Shown in pieces: positions 1 through 7,615 of a DNA stretch of 8,683 nt (position 1 is the first letter of the stretch; each line of letters starts with the position of its first letter). Below the pieces are notes generated by a model that did not search any database, was not told where the DNA came from, and saw only the letters and a program-made list of their open reading frames with translations. The stretch comes from Alphaproteobacteria bacterium UBA6062. GTDB taxonomy: Bacteria > Pseudomonadota > Alphaproteobacteria > Sneathiellales > Sneathiellaceae. A program made the translations under genes and the position numbers. The stretch covers positions 1 through 8,683 of the forward strand of contig DIYE01000058.1 of the NCBI GenBank assembly GCA_002428885.1. The letters are read 5' to 3'.

Positions 1-433
1 CATAAGCGTCCTGCTCCGGCAGGTTTTCAAAGTGCCGGTTCAGGGATGAAGCCGCTTCCCAATTATCCATACTGAAACAATATTCTGTTCCCGGTACCGC
101 CGGAGGGTTCAATTGACTGCCTGTTGCCAGAACAAGCCGGTCGTAGCTGTAAGATCGTCCCTCAGCGCCCCTCACCTCCTTGGCTCTTTCCATCAGATGC
201 GTCACCTCGACGACCTCGAAATCAACTCCGATTTCCTCCATTAATGGAGCTATTGGCACCCGAAAATCCTCCGACAAAGGTTCATACAATCTCGGACGCA
301 GGGTTAGAAACCCATCCCTGCTGAGCAACAGTATTTCTGTAGACCTATCCCGCCGCCGCTTTCTTTCAGCCGCAGCGCTCATGGCCGCCCAAACACCGGC
401 AAAGCCACCGCCTACAATCACCAGCCTGGCCAT
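1..433 (-). CDS. FAD/NAD(P)-dependent oxidoreductase, NDH-2-like, N-terminal part (runs off window)
   Basis: Translating the minus strand from the ATG at 431-433 gives an uninterrupted frame to base 1 (about 144 residues), so the C-terminal part lies outside the window. The protein starts MARLVIVGGGFAGVWAA, a Rossmann FAD-binding fingerprint (GGGFAG, residues 8-13) right at the N-terminus. A second dinucleotide-fold signature follows near residues 99-107 (YDRLVLATGS), then a proline-containing PPAVPGTE turn, the usual order in the pyridine nucleotide-disulfide oxidoreductase / type II NADH dehydrogenase superfamily. The family transfers electrons from NAD(P)H via FAD; substrate and acceptor cannot be read from this fragment. 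GGAG at 440-443 (minus strand) lies 6 nt upstream of the ATG and supports the start. An Arg/Lys-rich stretch (RKRRRDR, residues 24-30) follows the first helix. The gene is divergent from the LysR regulator, which may control it; this is inference from layout. Confidence 0.8.
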   Translation of the reverse strand, partial: MARLVIVGGGFAGVWAAMSAAAERKRRRDRSTEILLLSRDGFLTLRPRLYEPLSEDFRVPIAPLMEEIGVDFEVVEVTHLMERAKEVRGAEGRSYSYDRLVLATGSQLNPPAVPGTEYCFSMDNWEAASSLNRHFENLPEQDAY

Positions 434-538
434 TCTTTTCTCCGTTCTTACCGTTCTTTGATTGACCAAATCTCTCATTTGCACAAATAATAATGAAGTT
501 GTTATTTCGTGAATTACATTTGCAAAAACGCGAACACC
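434..538. promoter_or_regulatory. Divergent control region between oxidoreductase and lysR genes
   Basis: This AT-rich spacer separates two divergent genes. Repeats seen: CATTTGCA occurs directly repeated at 476-483 and 517-524, with starts 41 bp apart (about four helical turns); ATTTG-CA-CAAAT at 477-488 is an interrupted palindrome; AAATAA (485-490) and TTATTT (502-507) form a 6-bp inverted repeat with an 11-nt spacer. LysR-type regulators generally bind dyads (T-N11-A class) in the region divergent from their own gene, so these are operator candidates. No site has been proven, and short AT-rich repeats can arise by chance. Confidence 0.4.
479..507 (+). promoter_or_regulatory. Candidate promoter for the lysR gene
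   Basis: TTGCAC (479-484) could be a -35 element; a 17-nt spacer leads to TTATTT (502-507) as a poor -10 (three of six consensus bases). It overlaps the inverted repeats listed for this spacer. If used, transcription would begin near 514, downstream of the GTG at 509, which favours the ATG at 539 as lysR start. The weak -10 keeps confidence low. Confidence 0.25.
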
Positions 539-1435
539 ATGACCAACTGGAATGATTATCATCTGATCCTATCCATTTATCGTAGCGAAGGCCTTCCCGG
601 AGCCGCAGAGCATCTGGGGGTCACTCTGTCGACCGTCTTTAGGCGATTGGAACGGATGGAGGATGCTCTGGGCGTTCGGCTGTTTGACAGAAACAAAGGC
701 ATTTATCATCCAACAGATGCGGGCCAACGCCTGGTTCAGGCCGCTGAACGCATGGAGCAGGAAGCCCTGGCCGGAGATCGCGCGGTAAGCGGCCAGGATC
801 AGCAACTGCAGGGTTCTCTGACAATTACATCAACCGAATCCATCTCGGCCAGTTTTCTGGCCAGACACATTCCGGCCTTTCAAAAAGAATATCCGGGCCT
901 GACTGTTACAATTATTTCTTCCGACCGAAAATTAAGTTTGACGGACCGGGAAGCGGATCTTGCCCTGAGACCCCGTCGCCCGAAAACAGACAGCCTTATT
1001 GGCCGGAAAATCGGACAGTCAAACTGGGGGATTTATGCCGCTACATCCATAACGGATCGCTATAAGGACATTAAAACACTCTCCGATCTGGCAGGACTGA
1101 ACGTCATCGGTTGGGAGGGTAGCCCTGCGGCCCATGACACCATGACCTGGCTCGCCGGACGGATTGACCCGCTCAACATCATCTATAAATCCAGCAGCTT
1201 GCTGACAAATGCAGCCCTCGCTGCCTCCGGCAATGCCCTTGCCCCTCTTCCCTGCCGGGTCGGCAGTTTCTGGCCGGGCCTGACACCCGTTCTATCGCCG
1301 CTTGACGACGCGATGGGAGAATTATGGCTTGTTATGCATCAGGATCTAAGGCGAAATGCCCGGGTGCGCGCCCTCGCCGATTTTATTGCACATGCTGCGA
1401 AAGAAGAAGCATCTGCTTTTAGCGGCCATGAATAA
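539..1435 (+). CDS. LysR-family transcriptional regulator
   Basis: The 298-residue product has normal LysR-family length. Residues 1-62 form the winged helix-turn-helix: AAEHLGVTLSTVFRRLERME (about 22-41) is the recognition region and LGVRLFDR (44-51) the wing, ending in the usual PTDAG at 59-63. A linker helix follows, then the periplasmic-binding-protein-like effector domain from about residue 92 (LQGSLTITST) to about 285, with the READLALRP segment (137-145) typical of the group. The ligand cannot be predicted. The frame is open back to a GTG at 509, but the ATG at 539 is preferred because the wHTH then starts at the usual distance from the N-terminus and a putative promoter overlaps the upstream part; neither start has a clear Shine-Dalgarno. 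It lies divergent to the FAD oxidoreductase, the classical position of a LysR target. No terminator is obvious after the stop. Confidence 0.9.
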   Translation: MTNWNDYHLILSIYRSEGLPGAAEHLGVTLSTVFRRLERMEDALGVRLFDRNKGIYHPTDAGQRLVQAAERMEQEALAGDRAVSGQDQQLQGSLTITSTESISASFLARHIPAFQKEYPGLTVTIISSDRKLSLTDREADLALRPRRPKTDSLIGRKIGQSNWGIYAATSITDRYKDIKTLSDLAGLNVIGWEGSPAAHDTMTWLAGRIDPLNIIYKSSSLLTNAALAASGNALAPLPCRVGSFWPGLTPVLSPLDDAMGELWLVMHQDLRRNARVRALADFIAHAAKEEASAFSGHE

Positions 1436-1536
1436 CCATGAAAGCTTAACACTGAATGTTTCGAAAAGAATGAACCTGTTTCGTCCTCACTACGACATAC
1501 AGCTAAGATCAACATTCTTGACCAGGAGCAGTCATC

Positions 1537-1896
1537 ATGAAACGCACTCTGTTATTCAGCCTTGCAGTCGCCCTTATTTTGTCGAGTGCCGGCCTGTCTG
1601 CAGCGGCCTCAAAGCCGGGAAGTAATGGTAAAGACCCGTCACAGTCGTCCGTTCCCGATACCAAACCCAAACCAAAACCAGGAACCCAAAAGCCGGGCAC
1701 TCATAACAGTTCCCAGCCTCATACGCCTGGTACGGCCCAGATCCCATCTCACCGGACACGGCCGGCAAATCGCACAATGGGTGCCCGCCCGGGGCAGCAG
1801 ACGCAGGTTAATCCCGGTATGGTTCTGCCATTACTGCAATATCGCCAGAAATGCGCCGATAGCTTTTGGGGAACCTGCCCAGATCCTAAAAAATAG
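1537..1896 (+). CDS. Small exported proline-rich protein of unknown function
   Basis: The 119-residue product is not one I recognise. It begins with a textbook Sec signal peptide: MKRT, a hydrophobic core (LLFSLAVALILSSAGL, residues 5-20), then an SAAAS region where cleavage after one of the alanines at 22-24 is likely. The mature part is low-complexity and basic, rich in Pro, Lys, Gly, Thr, Ser and Gln, with KPKPKPGT and repeated PGT units (residues 44-66), and no lipobox. The last 20 residues differ: two cysteines, C106 and C114, flank ADSFWGT and could form a disulphide in the periplasm. AGGAG at 1524-1528 lies 8 nt before the ATG, a strong ribosome site that decides the start and supports a real gene. 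It follows lysR by 101 bp on the same strand and converges on metH. The role is unknown; a periplasmic or surface-associated location is inferred. Confidence 0.65.
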   Translation: MKRTLLFSLAVALILSSAGLSAAASKPGSNGKDPSQSSVPDTKPKPKPGTQKPGTHNSSQPHTPGTAQIPSHRTRPANRTMGARPGQQTQVNPGMVLPLLQYRQKCADSFWGTCPDPKK

Positions 1897-1902
1897 AACC
1901 GC

Positions 1903-1932
1903 GGAAGGCCAGGATTTAGATCCTAGCCTTCC
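1903..1932 (-). terminator. Hairpin at the metH 3' end, probable terminator
   Basis: A 30-nt interrupted hairpin: outer arms GGAAGGC (1903-1909) and GCCTTCC (1926-1932), one mismatch, inner arms AGGAT (1911-1915) and ATCCT (1920-1924), and a TTAG loop. Read on the minus strand it spans the metH stop codon (1923-1925) and is followed after about 8 nt by TATTTTTT, which is the complement of the last codons of the convergent small gene. The gap before the T-run is longer than in a classic intrinsic terminator. On the + strand no T-run follows, so it serves metH better than the small gene, though a plain stem could still protect either 3' end. Confidence 0.6.
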
Positions 1933-4900
1933 AGAACGGATGACCGCTCATATCCCAGGTTGGAGGCTAGGCTTCTCTCCGCTTCATTGAGAGACATGCC
2001 TTTGCGCTTCGCGTAATCCTCTACCTGGTCTTTAGCAAGCTTGCCAACTCCGAAATAGCGAGCCTCCGGATGAGCAAAATAATATCCGGAGACAGACGAT
2101 GCCGGCAGCATGGCATGGGCCTCCGTCAAGGAAACGCCGATCCGGTCGGTGACCTCAAGAAGCTCAAACAATCCCGGTTTTTCAGAGTGATCCGGACAGG
2201 CCGGATAGCCGGGTGCGGGACGGATCCCCTGATAGGCTTCGCGGATTAACTGGTCATTGCTGAAAGCTTCATCCTTCGCGTAACCCCAGAGCTCTTTACG
2301 AACCTGTGCATGCATATATTCCGCAGTCGCTTCCGCAAAGCGGTCGGCCAGTGCCTTTAATAGAATACTGCTATAGTCGTCATGGGTTCGGTCGAAATCA
2401 GCGAGTTTATCTTCGATCCCCAAACCGCCGGTCACCGTAAAACATCCAAGATAATCCGGGATATCCAGATCCTTTGGCGCGATAAAATCTGCCAGACAGT
2501 GATTAGCGCGCTTATTGGACCGGCTCATCTGCTGCCTGAGGAAATGAAACCGATGGATTTCCTTTGTCCGGCTCTCATCTTCATAAAGCACCACATCGTC
2601 CCCGTCCGCCGCTGCCGGGAAGAAACCAACAACGGCCTTGATCGTCAGCCATTTCTCCTTAATGATCCGTGCCAGCATTGTCTGGGCATCATTATAGAGC
2701 TCCGTCGCGGTCTCCCCGACAACCTCATCTTCCAGGATCTTCGGGAAATGCCCGGCCAGTTCCCAGGTCCGGAAGAACGGCGACCAGTCGAAAAAATCCA
2801 CCACAGCAGCAGGATCGATATCATCGAACTGTTTCAAGCCGATAAAGGACGGTTTCTGTGCTTTATAACCCGACCAGTTGATATCAGCCCTGTTTTCCCG
2901 AGCCTCTGCAATGGGCGCAAAATTATCGGGCTTCTGTTTGCGATAATAATTCTCGCGGACGGTTTCATACTCATCCTTGATACCGCGGATCAGTCCATTG
3001 CGTTGCTCATCGCTGGTCAGCGAGGTTGCGATACCGACGGCTCGGGATGCGTCGGTTACATAGATGGTCGATCCCTCATACTGAGGCGCGATTTTCAATG
3101 CCGTGTGAACCTTGGAGGTTGTCGCACCGCCAATCAGCAAGGGCCTGTCGAAGTCACCGCGCTGCATCTCCGCAGCAACTGTCGCCATTTCCTCGAGAGA
3201 CGGTGTGATCAGTCCACTCAGGCCGATAATATCCACATTCTCGGCGATGGCGGTTTCCAGGATCGTGGTATAGGGTACCATAACGCCAAGGTCGATCACC
3301 TCGAAATTGTTGCATTGCAGAACCACGCCTACGATATTTTTGCCAATATCATGAACATCGCCCTTAACGGTTGCCAGCAGGATCTTACCCTTGGTGCTCA
3401 CCTCTCCACCTGCTTCTTTTTCTGCTTCGATATAGGGAAGCAAATAAGCAACCGCCTGCTTCATGACGCGAGCACTTTTCACCACCTGCGGCAGGAACAT
3501 CTTGCCGGATCCGAACAGATCACCGACCACGTTCATACCGTCCATCAATGGCCCTTCAATCACCTCGATGGGTCGGTTTACCTGTTGCCTGGCTTCCTCG
3601 GTATCTTCTTCGATATAATCGGAGATGCCTTTTACCAGAGCATGAGCGAGCCGCTCCCCAACGGGGCCTTCCCGCCAGGACAGATCCTGAACATTGTTTT
3701 TCTTCTGACCAACCGCTTCTTCTGCAACTTCCAGCAGCCGTTCCGTGGCATCCTCCCGACGATTGAGGACCGCATCCTCGATCCGGTTTCTCATTTCTTC
3801 CGGGACATCAGAATAAACCGCCAGCTGCCCCGCATTAACGATCCCCATATCCATACCGGCATTAACGGCGTGATACAGGAAAACGGCATGCATCGCTTCA
3901 CGCATGGGGTTATTGCCCCGCAGCGAAAAGGACATGTTACTTACCCCACCGCTGATTTTCGCGTGAGGGAGCGTTTCTTTGATGATCTTTGTCGCTTCAA
4001 TATAATCTTTCGAGAAATTCCGATGTTCATCAATCCCCGTAGCGATCGGGAAAATATTAGGGTCGAAAATAATATCCTCTGGCGGGAAATTCACAACTTC
4101 CGTCAGGACTTTGTAAGACCGTGTGCAGATTTCAATCATCCGATCCTTCGTGTCTGCCTGCCCTTCTTCATCAAAGGCCATGACAATAGTCGCAGCACCA
4201 TAGCGCCGAATTTCTCGAGCCTGTCGGATAAAGGCCTCCTCGCCTTCCTTAAGCGAGATGGAATTGACGATGCATTTGCCTTGAACAGTCTTCAGGCCAG
4301 CTTCCAATACTTCCCATTTGGAGCTGTCGATCATGATCGGGACCCGGCAGATATCAGGCTCAGAAGCGATCAGATTCAGAAAGGTGGGCATGGCGCTTTC
4401 CGCGTCCAGCATGGCGTCATCCATATTGACATCCACCACCTGGGCACCATTGGCAACCTGATCACGAGCGATATCCAGGGCCGTATCATACTCACTGTTC
4501 ATGATCAGCTTCTTGAATTTGGCGGAACCGGCGACATTGGTTCTTTCACCTATATTCACAAAACCAACCGTGTCATCCAGATAGAGAGGCTCCAGACCAC
4601 TCAATCGTGCGATATGATCTCTCTCAGGCACTATACGCGGCGGAATAACAGAGACCGCATCAGCAATGGCTTTGATATGATCAGGCCGGGTACCGCAACA
4701 GCCGCCGACAATATTCACCAAACCGCTTTCGGCGAACTCACCAAGCTGCTCTGCCATATATTCGGGCGTATCATCATATTCACCGAGTTCATTTGGCAGA
4801 CCCGCATTGGGGTGAACGCTAACACCAGTATGTGCGATAGCAGAGACAGCCTGCACATGCGGGCGAAGTTCCTTTGCGCCCAATGCACAGTTAAAGCCAA

Positions 4901-5633
4901 TGCTAATTGGCTCCACATGCGCCATCGAAGCCCAGAAAGCTTCCGCAGTCTGCCCTGACAAGGTACGCCCGGAAGCATCCGTAATCGTTCCGGAAACCAT
5001 GACCGGGTAACGAATGCCGACTTCATCAAAATATCGAAGAACAGCGTAAATGGCGGCTTTACAATTCAAGCTGTCAAAGACAGTTTCAATCAAAATAATA
5101 TCAGCACCACCATCGATTAGGCCGCGCAGTGCTTCGTCATAAGCTTCGACCAACTCATCAAAGGTCACGTTCCGAAATCCCGGATCATTCACATCCGGGG
5201 AAATAGAGGCCGTCCTATTGGTCGGCCCAAGAACACCAGCGACAAAACGAGGCTTATCAGGTGTTTTCTCTGTCCAGCGGAGCGCGACTTCTTTTGCCAG
5301 TTTCGCACTCTCAAGGTTGATATCGCGCACATCCCGTTCCAAGCCATAGTCGGCCTGGGCAATTGAGGTTCCGCTGAAAGTATTCGTTTCCAGAATGTCG
5401 GCGCCAGCTGCCAAAAACGCATCATGAATCGCGCCGATAATGTCAGGACGTGTAAGGCTAAGAAGATCGCTATTGCCTTTCAGGTCGACATTCGAGGTTC
5501 TGAAACGGTCTCCCCGGTAATCTGCTTCAGTCAGATCATAGGCCTGAATCATAGTACCCATTGCCCCGTCAAGAACCAGGATACGATCCTCCAGGGCAGT
5601 TTCAATGGTAGAAAATGAGGCAGATTTCTTCAT
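1923..5633 (-). CDS. metH: Cobalamin-dependent methionine synthase
   Basis: Catalyses methyl transfer from 5-methyltetrahydrofolate to homocysteine through methylcobalamin, giving methionine and tetrahydrofolate in the cytoplasm. At 1236 residues it is full length and all four modules are present. The homocysteine domain (about 1-330) carries the zinc ligands C249, C312 and C313 (GFNCALG, GGCCGT). The pterin-binding domain (about 355-620) starts at FVNIGERTNVAGS and contains the DDAMLD segment. The cap and cobalamin domains (about 655-890) hold DVHDIGKN, with H761 as the expected lower cobalt ligand, plus GLSGLITPS and LLIGGATTS. The reactivation domain (about 905-1236) keeps GIRPAPGYPACPDH, the SAM-binding signature with R1138. 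All key residues look intact, so the enzyme should be active given B12 and a flavodoxin-like reductant. It is last in the operon, 59 bp after metF; no strong Shine-Dalgarno precedes the ATG at 5631-5633. No cobalamin riboswitch was seen. Confidence 0.98.
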   Translation of the reverse strand: MKKSASFSTIETALEDRILVLDGAMGTMIQAYDLTEADYRGDRFRTSNVDLKGNSDLLSLTRPDIIGAIHDAFLAAGADILETNTFSGTSIAQADYGLERDVRDINLESAKLAKEVALRWTEKTPDKPRFVAGVLGPTNRTASISPDVNDPGFRNVTFDELVEAYDEALRGLIDGGADIILIETVFDSLNCKAAIYAVLRYFDEVGIRYPVMVSGTITDASGRTLSGQTAEAFWASMAHVEPISIGFNCALGAKELRPHVQAVSAIAHTGVSVHPNAGLPNELGEYDDTPEYMAEQLGEFAESGLVNIVGGCCGTRPDHIKAIADAVSVIPPRIVPERDHIARLSGLEPLYLDDTVGFVNIGERTNVAGSAKFKKLIMNSEYDTALDIARDQVANGAQVVDVNMDDAMLDAESAMPTFLNLIASEPDICRVPIMIDSSKWEVLEAGLKTVQGKCIVNSISLKEGEEAFIRQAREIRRYGAATIVMAFDEEGQADTKDRMIEICTRSYKVLTEVVNFPPEDIIFDPNIFPIATGIDEHRNFSKDYIEATKIIKETLPHAKISGGVSNMSFSLRGNNPMREAMHAVFLYHAVNAGMDMGIVNAGQLAVYSDVPEEMRNRIEDAVLNRREDATERLLEVAEEAVGQKKNNVQDLSWREGPVGERLAHALVKGISDYIEEDTEEARQQVNRPIEVIEGPLMDGMNVVGDLFGSGKMFLPQVVKSARVMKQAVAYLLPYIEAEKEAGGEVSTKGKILLATVKGDVHDIGKNIVGVVLQCNNFEVIDLGVMVPYTTILETAIAENVDIIGLSGLITPSLEEMATVAAEMQRGDFDRPLLIGGATTSKVHTALKIAPQYEGSTIYVTDASRAVGIATSLTSDEQRNGLIRGIKDEYETVRENYYRKQKPDNFAPIAEARENRADINWSGYKAQKPSFIGLKQFDDIDPAAVVDFFDWSPFFRTWELAGHFPKILEDEVVGETATELYNDAQTMLARIIKEKWLTIKAVVGFFPAAADGDDVVLYEDESRTKEIHRFHFLRQQMSRSNKRANHCLADFIAPKDLDIPDYLGCFTVTGGLGIEDKLADFDRTHDDYSSILLKALADRFAEATAEYMHAQVRKELWGYAKDEAFSNDQLIREAYQGIRPAPGYPACPDHSEKPGLFELLEVTDRIGVSLTEAHAMLPASSVSGYYFAHPEARYFGVGKLAKDQVEDYAKRKGMSLNEAERSLASNLGYERSSVLEG

Positions 5634-5692
5634 GGGACGTTTACCCGTTCATGACCGATTAAATATACAAAATAACACTTTAGGGGGTTGAT
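5634..5692 (-). other. metF-metH intergenic spacer
   Basis: This 59-nt AT-rich gap separates two co-directional genes. The minus strand contains TATATTTAAT, which could be a weak -10, but no convincing -35 lies upstream of it. I see no stable hairpin, no copy of the palindrome found ahead of the regulator, and no recognisable SAM or cobalamin riboswitch. Read-through from metF into metH is the simplest interpretation. Confidence 0.5.
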
Positions 5693-6607
5693 TTATGGAT
5701 TGGGTCGAACACCCATCGTGTGACAAATCGCATAAACCAGATCAGCCCGGTTCAGAGTATAAAAATGAAAATCAGTAACTCCTGCCTTCTGTAACTGACG
5801 GCACTGTTCGGACGCCACCATGGCCGCCACCAGGTTTCGGGTTGACGGATCTTCATCCAGCCCTTCAAACAAATGAGTGAGCCAGGCCGGAATCTGCGTA
5901 CCACACTGGCCCGCGAACTGCTTCAGTTTCGAATAACTGGTTACCGGCAATATGCCCGGTATAATCGGAATATCAATACCCCGGGCCTGTGCCCGGTCAA
6001 CAAACCGAAGATAAGTATCAGGATCGAAGAAAAACTGTGTAATGGCCCGCGTCGCGCCGGCATCGACTTTTCGTTTCAGATATTCAAGATCAGCAAGACT
6101 GGACTCTGCTTCGGGATGGATTTCCGGATAACACCCCACGCTAATTTCAAAATCATGCATTTTCCTGAGATGTTCTATCAGCTCAACAGAGCCGTTGAAG
6201 CCGTCCGGATGTACTTTGAAATCCTGATCGCCTTCGGGGGGATCACCCCGCAAGGCGACGATATGGTGAACACCGCTTTCCCAGTATTTCTCCGCCACGT
6301 CCTCGACCTCGGCTTTAGATGCACCGACACAGGTCAGGTGAGCAGCAGGTTCAAGTTCAGTCTCCTGCCGAATACGGCTGACGAGGCCATGTGTTCTTTC
6401 CCGTGTAGAGCCACCGGCTCCATAGGTTACGGACACAAATCCAGGATCGAGCGGCGCCAGCCTTTCTACCGTCTCCCACAGTTTTTCCGACATCTTCTCG
6501 CTGGTCGGCGGAAAAAACTCAAAGGAAATAGACACGGGATTCCGTCTGCCGATATTTAAGAGATCAGCGGTTTGCGCATTTTCCAGAGCACTGCCCGGTA
6601 AAGTCAT
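5693..6607 (-). CDS. metF: 5,10-methylenetetrahydrofolate reductase
   Basis: Reduces 5,10-methylene-THF to 5-methyl-THF using FAD and NAD(P)H, supplying the methyl donor for the adjacent MetH. The 304-residue product matches bacterial MetF length and is a single TIM-barrel domain. Family motifs appear in order: SISFEFFPP with E30 as the expected general acid, VSVTYGAGGSTRERT (58-72), HLTCVG (90-95), ALRGDPP with D122 near the flavin, GCYPEIHPEA (158-167), AITQFFFD (188-195), and the closing FHFYTLNR (280-287). The N-terminus is about 20 residues longer than the conserved core and looks disordered. Its ATG (6605-6607) overlaps the regulator's TGA (6604-6606) as ATGA, which implies translational coupling; AGGAGCAGGAC just upstream gives a good ribosome site. 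It should be induced with the regulator when the SAM cycle is unbalanced (inference). Confidence 0.97.
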   Translation of the reverse strand: MTLPGSALENAQTADLLNIGRRNPVSISFEFFPPTSEKMSEKLWETVERLAPLDPGFVSVTYGAGGSTRERTHGLVSRIRQETELEPAAHLTCVGASKAEVEDVAEKYWESGVHHIVALRGDPPEGDQDFKVHPDGFNGSVELIEHLRKMHDFEISVGCYPEIHPEAESSLADLEYLKRKVDAGATRAITQFFFDPDTYLRFVDRAQARGIDIPIIPGILPVTSYSKLKQFAGQCGTQIPAWLTHLFEGLDEDPSTRNLVAAMVASEQCRQLQKAGVTDFHFYTLNRADLVYAICHTMGVRPNP

Positions 6608-7575
6608 TGTCCTGCTCCTGAGGAGGGGTTTTCATTTGTTTTTTGAGAAGAATTAGGGCCGACGATCCATATATTAACCGTCAGGGGATCACCTTTCAGG
6701 ATATGCTGCGCTTTCGGCTCCAATCCCTGATCCCGGCACCAGGTCCAGATCTGTTCCACGTCAAATCCCATCTGCTGATGGGCGTGCTTATCGCGCAGGC
6801 TTTCTTCATGATGCGGGGCAAAATCCACGATGACCAGCAAACCATCGGGTCGCAGAACACGCTTTGCCTCGCTGATCACGATTTTCGGCCGATCAGCATA
6901 GTGAAGCACCTGATGTATCATCACCAGATCCTGCGAGCCGTTCGCGAACGGAAGCGTATACATATCACCCAAACGCACCTGGCAATTTCTCAGATCCGCT
7001 TTTTCAATGGCTGCACGGGCGAAAGCCAACATCTCGCGACTGGTATCAATGCCAACAGCGAATTCAGCACGGGGTCCGATCAGCTCCAGCATACGGCCGG
7101 TTCCGGTCCCAATGTCCAGGAAATCGGTAATGGACCGGTTTTCCAATGACGCCAAAATTTTTGCTTCAACCTCTGCCTCGTCCACATGCATGGATCGGAT
7201 TTGGTTCCAGTTGCGGGCATTTTCCTTAAAATAGGATGTCGCAGCGTCCATCCTGGTCTGTTTGACGGCATTCAATCTCTCAAGGTCCCGTGCGACAATC
7301 GGATCATTTTCCGGCACCAGATCCACCAGGTAACGAGCCAGTAAAGATGTCCCGCTCCTATTAGCCAGGCGATAGAAAACCCAACTGCCTTCTTGAAATC
7401 TATCCAGCAACCCTGCCTCACAAAGAAGCTTGAGGTGTCGTGACACACGAGGCTGACTCTGCCCGAGGATCTGAATAAGTTCGCTGACCGTCAGTTCCGC
7501 ATGACCACACAAAACCAGAAGACGCATGCGCGTCTCCTCCCCGGCAGCCCTCAATCCTTGCAGTAACTGTTCCAA
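6604..7575 (-). CDS. sahR: ArsR-family regulator fused to SAM/SAH-binding methyltransferase domain, SahR-like
   Basis: Residues 1-75 form an ArsR winged helix: TRMRLLVLC (15-23), the recognition region QILGQSQPRVSRHLKLL (35-51), and a wing with GSWVFYRL (63-70). The CxC-type metal-binding cysteines of arsenic or cadmium sensors are absent from the recognition helix. Residues about 115-305 are a class I methyltransferase fold: motif I DIGTGTGRML (154-163), acidic D177 in GIDTS, GDMYTLPF (203-210), LVMIHQVLHY and VLRPDGLLVIVDF (240-252). Such fusions beside metF and metH match SahR, described in Proteobacteria as a repressor released by S-adenosylhomocysteine that controls SAM-cycle genes. The assignment is by architecture and neighbours; whether any methyl transfer occurs is unknown. 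The start is TTG (7573-7575): an in-frame TAG lies eight codons upstream, no ATG precedes the HTH, and GGTGAG is just ahead. Its TGA overlaps metF. It is probably autoregulated through the palindrome at 7616-7637. Confidence 0.85.
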   Translation of the reverse strand: MEQLLQGLRAAGEETRMRLLVLCGHAELTVSELIQILGQSQPRVSRHLKLLCEAGLLDRFQEGSWVFYRLANRSGTSLLARYLVDLVPENDPIVARDLERLNAVKQTRMDAATSYFKENARNWNQIRSMHVDEAEVEAKILASLENRSITDFLDIGTGTGRMLELIGPRAEFAVGIDTSREMLAFARAAIEKADLRNCQVRLGDMYTLPFANGSQDLVMIHQVLHYADRPKIVISEAKRVLRPDGLLVIVDFAPHHEESLRDKHAHQQMGFDVEQIWTWCRDQGLEPKAQHILKGDPLTVNIWIVGPNSSQKTNENPSSGAGQ

Positions 7576-7615
7576 AGTCTCACCAATCCACTAGCGAATC
7601 TCGAATCTATTTAAT

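Noticed and set aside
442..458. CCGTTCTT repeated with a 9-bp period over the oxidoreductase ribosome site, possible slippage tract
   Set aside because: Only two short copies; too little for a phase-variable repeat.
180..461. 93-codon + strand frame at the left end
   Set aside because: It lies opposite the oxidoreductase gene, which shows a clear FAD fingerprint, a ribosome site and continuous coding on the minus strand.
1466..1519. AAGAATG / CATTCTT inverted repeat upstream of the small secreted gene
   Set aside because: The arms are 7 bp with a 40-nt loop and no supporting promoter or terminator signals; chance is likely.
1562..1990. 142-codon + strand frame overlapping the small secreted protein
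   Set aside because: It overlaps the frame that has both a strong ribosome site and a signal peptide, runs into the metH 3' end, and shows no protein-like features.
2382..4958. 858-codon open frame on the + strand opposite metH
   Set aside because: It is codon-aligned with metH on the other strand, so its stops would require TTA, CTA or TCA codons in metH, which are rare there. The translation resembles no protein and metH is fully supported.
5634..5692. SAM-II, SAM/SAH or cobalamin riboswitch ahead of metH
   Set aside because: The spacer is too short for a cobalamin riboswitch and I could not fit the SAM-II pseudoknot pairings. A covariance-model search would settle it.
5873..6559. 228-codon open frame on the + strand opposite metF
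   Set aside because: Same codon-aligned antisense artefact; metF motifs on the minus strand are unambiguous.
6643..7149. 168-codon open frame on the + strand opposite the sahR-like gene
   Set aside because: Also codon-aligned antisense to a well-supported gene, with no recognisable protein features.
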